Below are positions 6,156-8,042 of a DNA stretch of 8,042 bases, in pieces. The position numbers were made by a program, and so were the translations under genes. The DNA is taken from assembly GCA_039026755.1 (NCBI GenBank), contig JBCCLR010000177.1, positions 1 through 8,042 of the forward strand. The letters are read 5' to 3'. The first letter of the stretch is position 1. Each line of letters starts with the position of its first letter. The stretch is from CAKZYD01 sp039026755 (GTDB lineage: Bacteria; Pseudomonadota; Alphaproteobacteria; Sphingomonadales; CAKZYD01). The notes beneath the pieces were generated by a model. The model made no database searches, was not told the origin of the DNA, and saw only the letters and a program-made list of their open reading frames with translations.

Positions 6156-6458
6156 GGGCCGCTTGCGGCGGTGTTTAAATTCGATGATGAGGCCAGCGTT
6201 GTTGCGGCGGCGAACGACACCGATGCCGGGCTTGCTGCGTACGTTTACACCCGTGATCTCGGCCGTGCATGGCGCATGGGCGAAGCGCTGGAATATGGCA
6301 TGGTCGGCATCAATGAAGGCATCGTCTCCACCGAAGTCGCGCCGTTTGGCGGGATCAAACAAAGCGGCATCGGTCGTGAGAGCTCTAAATACGGCATCGA
6401 GGATTATCTCAATATCAAATACATGCTGCTTGGCGGGCTCTGTCTTGATGGGCAATAA
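6156..6458 (+). pseudogene. gabD: C-terminal remnant of a GabD-like succinate-semialdehyde (aldehyde) dehydrogenase
   Basis: The last 100 residues of an aldehyde dehydrogenase, closest by motif to NADP-dependent succinate-semialdehyde dehydrogenase. It contains GPLAAVFKFDDEAS, ANDTDAGLAAYVYTRDLGRAWRMGEAL, MVGINEGIVSTEVAPFGGIKQSGIGRESSKYG, and the family C-terminus EDYLNIKY with a normal stop. Intact GabD has about 480 residues, so roughly 380 are missing, including the NAD(P)-binding domain, the catalytic cysteine and the general-base glutamate; it cannot be an active dehydrogenase. Homology begins abruptly at about 6156. Upstream sequence in all three plus frames shows no aldehyde-dehydrogenase motif and has stops, pointing to a deletion or rearrangement rather than a single frameshift. 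The frame is open from an ATG at 6102, but the 18 residues before the homology are unrelated and no Shine-Dalgarno sequence precedes it. The surviving part has no stops or obvious frameshifts, so the loss may be recent, or the fragment may still be translated. Confidence 0.85.
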
Positions 6459-6475
6459 GGCGGGGGAATAAAACA

Positions 6476-6589
6476 ATGTCGAAACGACAGAGCTGGCGTT
6501 TGGTTCTGTGGCTTTGGTGGACATACCTCTTCAACGCGGCATCTGGTGATCTTTCCGGCCCGCTTCTGAGACTGCTGATTAAGGTGTGA
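6476..6589 (+). CDS. Possible 37-residue hydrophobic small protein, unknown function
   Basis: A short plus-strand ORF starts 17 bases after the aldehyde-dehydrogenase remnant and stops 10 bases before the end of the convergent 3-hydroxybutyrate oligomer hydrolase gene. A purine-rich AAGGCGGGGGA tract lies eight bases before the ATG and could serve as a ribosome binding site. The peptide begins with basic residues (MSKRQSWR), then a tryptophan-rich hydrophobic run (LVLWLWWTYLF) and a second hydrophobic end (GPLLRLLIKV), a profile compatible with a tiny membrane peptide. I do not recognise it. It may equally be chance coding in a short intergenic gap or part of a decayed gene. Confidence 0.3.
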   Translation: MSKRQSWRLVLWLWWTYLFNAASGDLSGPLLRLLIKV

Positions 6590-6599
6590 TGTTCAAAAC

Positions 6600-8042
6600 T
6601 TATCTTGCGATCACCTGAGACATCGCGTCCGGCGCGTCGGCAAGAGGTGTGTTCTCAAACAGGTGGGCTTCGCAGGTGTCTAAAGCAGCAAAAAAATACG
6701 GTAGCAGGGCTACATATGTGTCCGCAAACTCCGGTACCGTCAGCAGCGTTTCGAAATGCTGGGCCTTGGGGATGTTATAGAGGTGCCAGTTTTTCATATC
6801 TTGGCCTGAGGCGGTGGCTGCTGCAACATACGCCTTTGAGCTATGGCATGGTGCAATAAGCGGGTCGCTTTGGCCATGCACGATGAGGGTCGGAACCCCG
6901 CTATTACGGCCGTGCGCCATTGCCTCACCCATGCCCTGTTGCACCTTTTTTGCGGCAGCAGATGAGCTAGTCACCAGAGCACGCAGCTGCAGCGCATCGT
7001 CCAAGCTCTGCGCAATTGTGCCGTTGGCATACAGCGTATTGAGCCCGCCGCCGGGCGTAAGGCCGGAATTCATTACCGCCAAATCAGCGCGCTCGCTGTT
7101 TGTCGGTGCGCGCGCGGTGCCGGTTTCTAGGGTTAAGACGTCAGCATCGCAAAAGCATATCTGTGCGCCCAGCAGGGAGTCTTCAACGCTCAAACGGCCA
7201 AACGCGTGTGCGTATGTGTAACTTATTGTTGGCCAAACCTGCATCATCGCCATGGCATGCAACAGATCAAAGCTCGACCGATCGAAGCCGATCTGTTCGA
7301 TTTTTGCGAGGGCAGCCTCTGCGCGGGACTGGGTATCGTGTCCTTCTAGCAGGCCCCGATCTGCTAAGCTCTTTGACCATTGTGAATAGCGCTGTGCGTG
7401 CAGCGCGCTGACTTCGGCATAGGGCGCAGCGTCAAGGGAGGAGGCGAGCAGAGCAGCGGGAACATAGAGATTCATTTCCGTTGCATAGTCGAGCAAGGGT
7501 CTGCCCGTTTTGCACGCTCGCGGCACGTTTTTTGAGCGTATTGCAATGCTGGGTTCCGCCACGACGACTGCATCGATGAGGCCATCTTCATCAATTTCAG
7601 CGGCCCGTAACGACGCGCCGCCGCCATTGGAAACGCCGGCGGCGATAACCTTTATCGGCGCGCAATCAGGCTGCAAGGCACGCAGTTTATGTAGCCCGTA
7701 GCGGATGGCTTCGAGCACAATTTGCGGCCAATCTGCCTCCACATTCTCAGTAGAATGAGCATGTTTAAGGGCTACCGCATGGGGGTTGTCTTGTACAAAT
7801 GCAGTCAGCGTCGGCGTCCAGTCTAAGCGAAATTTTGTTGCGGCATTTGGGTCCTGCGTGGCTGCGAGATCAGGCCCGTAAACGGTATCGCAGCTTAAAA
7901 GATGTGCGCCGACCCCCGTTCCTTTATCCGTCAGCACAAGGGCATGATTGCGCGGCAGCACCCAGGACCCGATATCGCCAATCGCGCCAGTTTCGCCGCG
8001 CGAGCCTGATGATGGCGCGGCAACAAGCAGCGGCGCATCCCA
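6600..8042 (-). CDS. D-(-)-3-hydroxybutyrate oligomer hydrolase, N-terminus cut by the window edge
   Basis: Serine hydrolase of the 3HB-oligomer hydrolase family, which splits 3-hydroxybutyrate dimers and oligomers to monomer, acting with PHB depolymerase in storage-polymer or external PHB breakdown. The minus-strand frame stays open through the right edge, giving 480 residues before the TAA; family members have about 650-700, so roughly 200 N-terminal residues are outside. The GTG at 7961 is not a real start, because family sequence continues upstream (LLVAAPSSGSRGETGAIGD). Other signatures: LTDKGTG (about 37-43), KHAHS, and the nucleophile elbow GVSNGGGASLRAAE with Ser138. The presumed acid and base of the triad lie in IVHGQSDPLIAP and KAQHFETLL near the C-terminus. 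Any signal peptide lies outside the window, so location cannot be judged. It is convergent with the short ORF and aldehyde-dehydrogenase remnant; 3-hydroxybutyrate would normally go on through a 3-hydroxybutyrate dehydrogenase, which is itself an SDR. Confidence 0.92.
   Translation of the reverse strand, partial: WDAPLLVAAPSSGSRGETGAIGDIGSWVLPRNHALVLTDKGTGVGAHLLSCDTVYGPDLAATQDPNAATKFRLDWTPTLTAFVQDNPHAVALKHAHSTENVEADWPQIVLEAIRYGLHKLRALQPDCAPIKVIAAGVSNGGGASLRAAEIDEDGLIDAVVVAEPSIAIRSKNVPRACKTGRPLLDYATEMNLYVPAALLASSLDAAPYAEVSALHAQRYSQWSKSLADRGLLEGHDTQSRAEAALAKIEQIGFDRSSFDLLHAMAMMQVWPTISYTYAHAFGRLSVEDSLLGAQICFCDADVLTLETGTARAPTNSERADLAVMNSGLTPGGGLNTLYANGTIAQSLDDALQLRALVTSSSAAAKKVQQGMGEAMAHGRNSGVPTLIVHGQSDPLIAPCHSSKAYVAAATASGQDMKNWHLYNIPKAQHFETLLTVPEFADTYVALLPYFFAALDTCEAHLFENTPLADAPDAMSQVIAR

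Noticed and set aside
6021..6524. 167-residue minus-strand ORF opposite the aldehyde-dehydrogenase remnant
   Set aside because: The opposite strand clearly encodes conserved aldehyde-dehydrogenase sequence. The antisense frame has no recognisable motif and is a typical high-GC shadow.
7961..8042. GTG at 7961 as the true start of the oligomer hydrolase
   Set aside because: The frame continues to the window edge with family-typical sequence (LLVAAPSSGSRG), so the gene is cut by the edge and does not start there.

Overview
The window looks like part of a proteobacterial chromosome, most likely an alphaproteobacterium. This rests on the moderately high GC at codon third positions, the tightly packed genes, and protein families typical of metabolically versatile aerobic Alphaproteobacteria. 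No rRNA, tRNA, CRISPR array or intact mobile element was seen. The host assignment is an inference, because no phylogenetic marker is present.

Layout, left to right. (1) An HSL-type alpha/beta-hydrolase (esterase) on the minus strand runs off the left edge. (2) After a divergent intergenic region of about 200 bp, a plus-strand operon of four genes begins: a LeuC/aconitase-type large subunit (GTG start), a LeuD-type small subunit (4-base ATGA overlap), an isocitrate-lyase/PEP-mutase superfamily carbon-carbon lyase (8-base overlap), and an FMN-dependent 2-hydroxyacid dehydrogenase (18-base gap). (3) A convergent minus-strand short-chain dehydrogenase (SDR) follows. (4) Then comes a gene-poor, AT-rich stretch of about 400 bp with repeated TAACTA motifs and a 16/17-matching tandem 17-mer. 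It ends at the C-terminal 100 residues of a GabD-like aldehyde dehydrogenase that has lost its catalytic part. A possible 37-residue peptide ORF lies just after it. (5) A minus-strand 3-hydroxybutyrate oligomer hydrolase runs off the right edge.

How the genes could work together. The hydratase pair plus the lyase matches the logic of the 2,3-dimethylmaleate hydratase (DmdAB) and 2,3-dimethylmalate lyase steps known from anaerobic nicotinate fermentation in Eubacterium barkeri: an unsaturated diacid is hydrated to a (2-alkyl)malate, which is cleaved to a 2-oxoacid plus a carboxylic acid. Here the trio sits with a flavin 2-hydroxyacid dehydrogenase and is flanked by hydrolases and an SDR. That suggests a catabolic island for an esterified or substituted malate/maleate-type acid rather than leucine synthesis; no leuA or leuB is in view. 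The substrate cannot be read from sequence. No regulator, transporter or CoA ligase is visible in the window.
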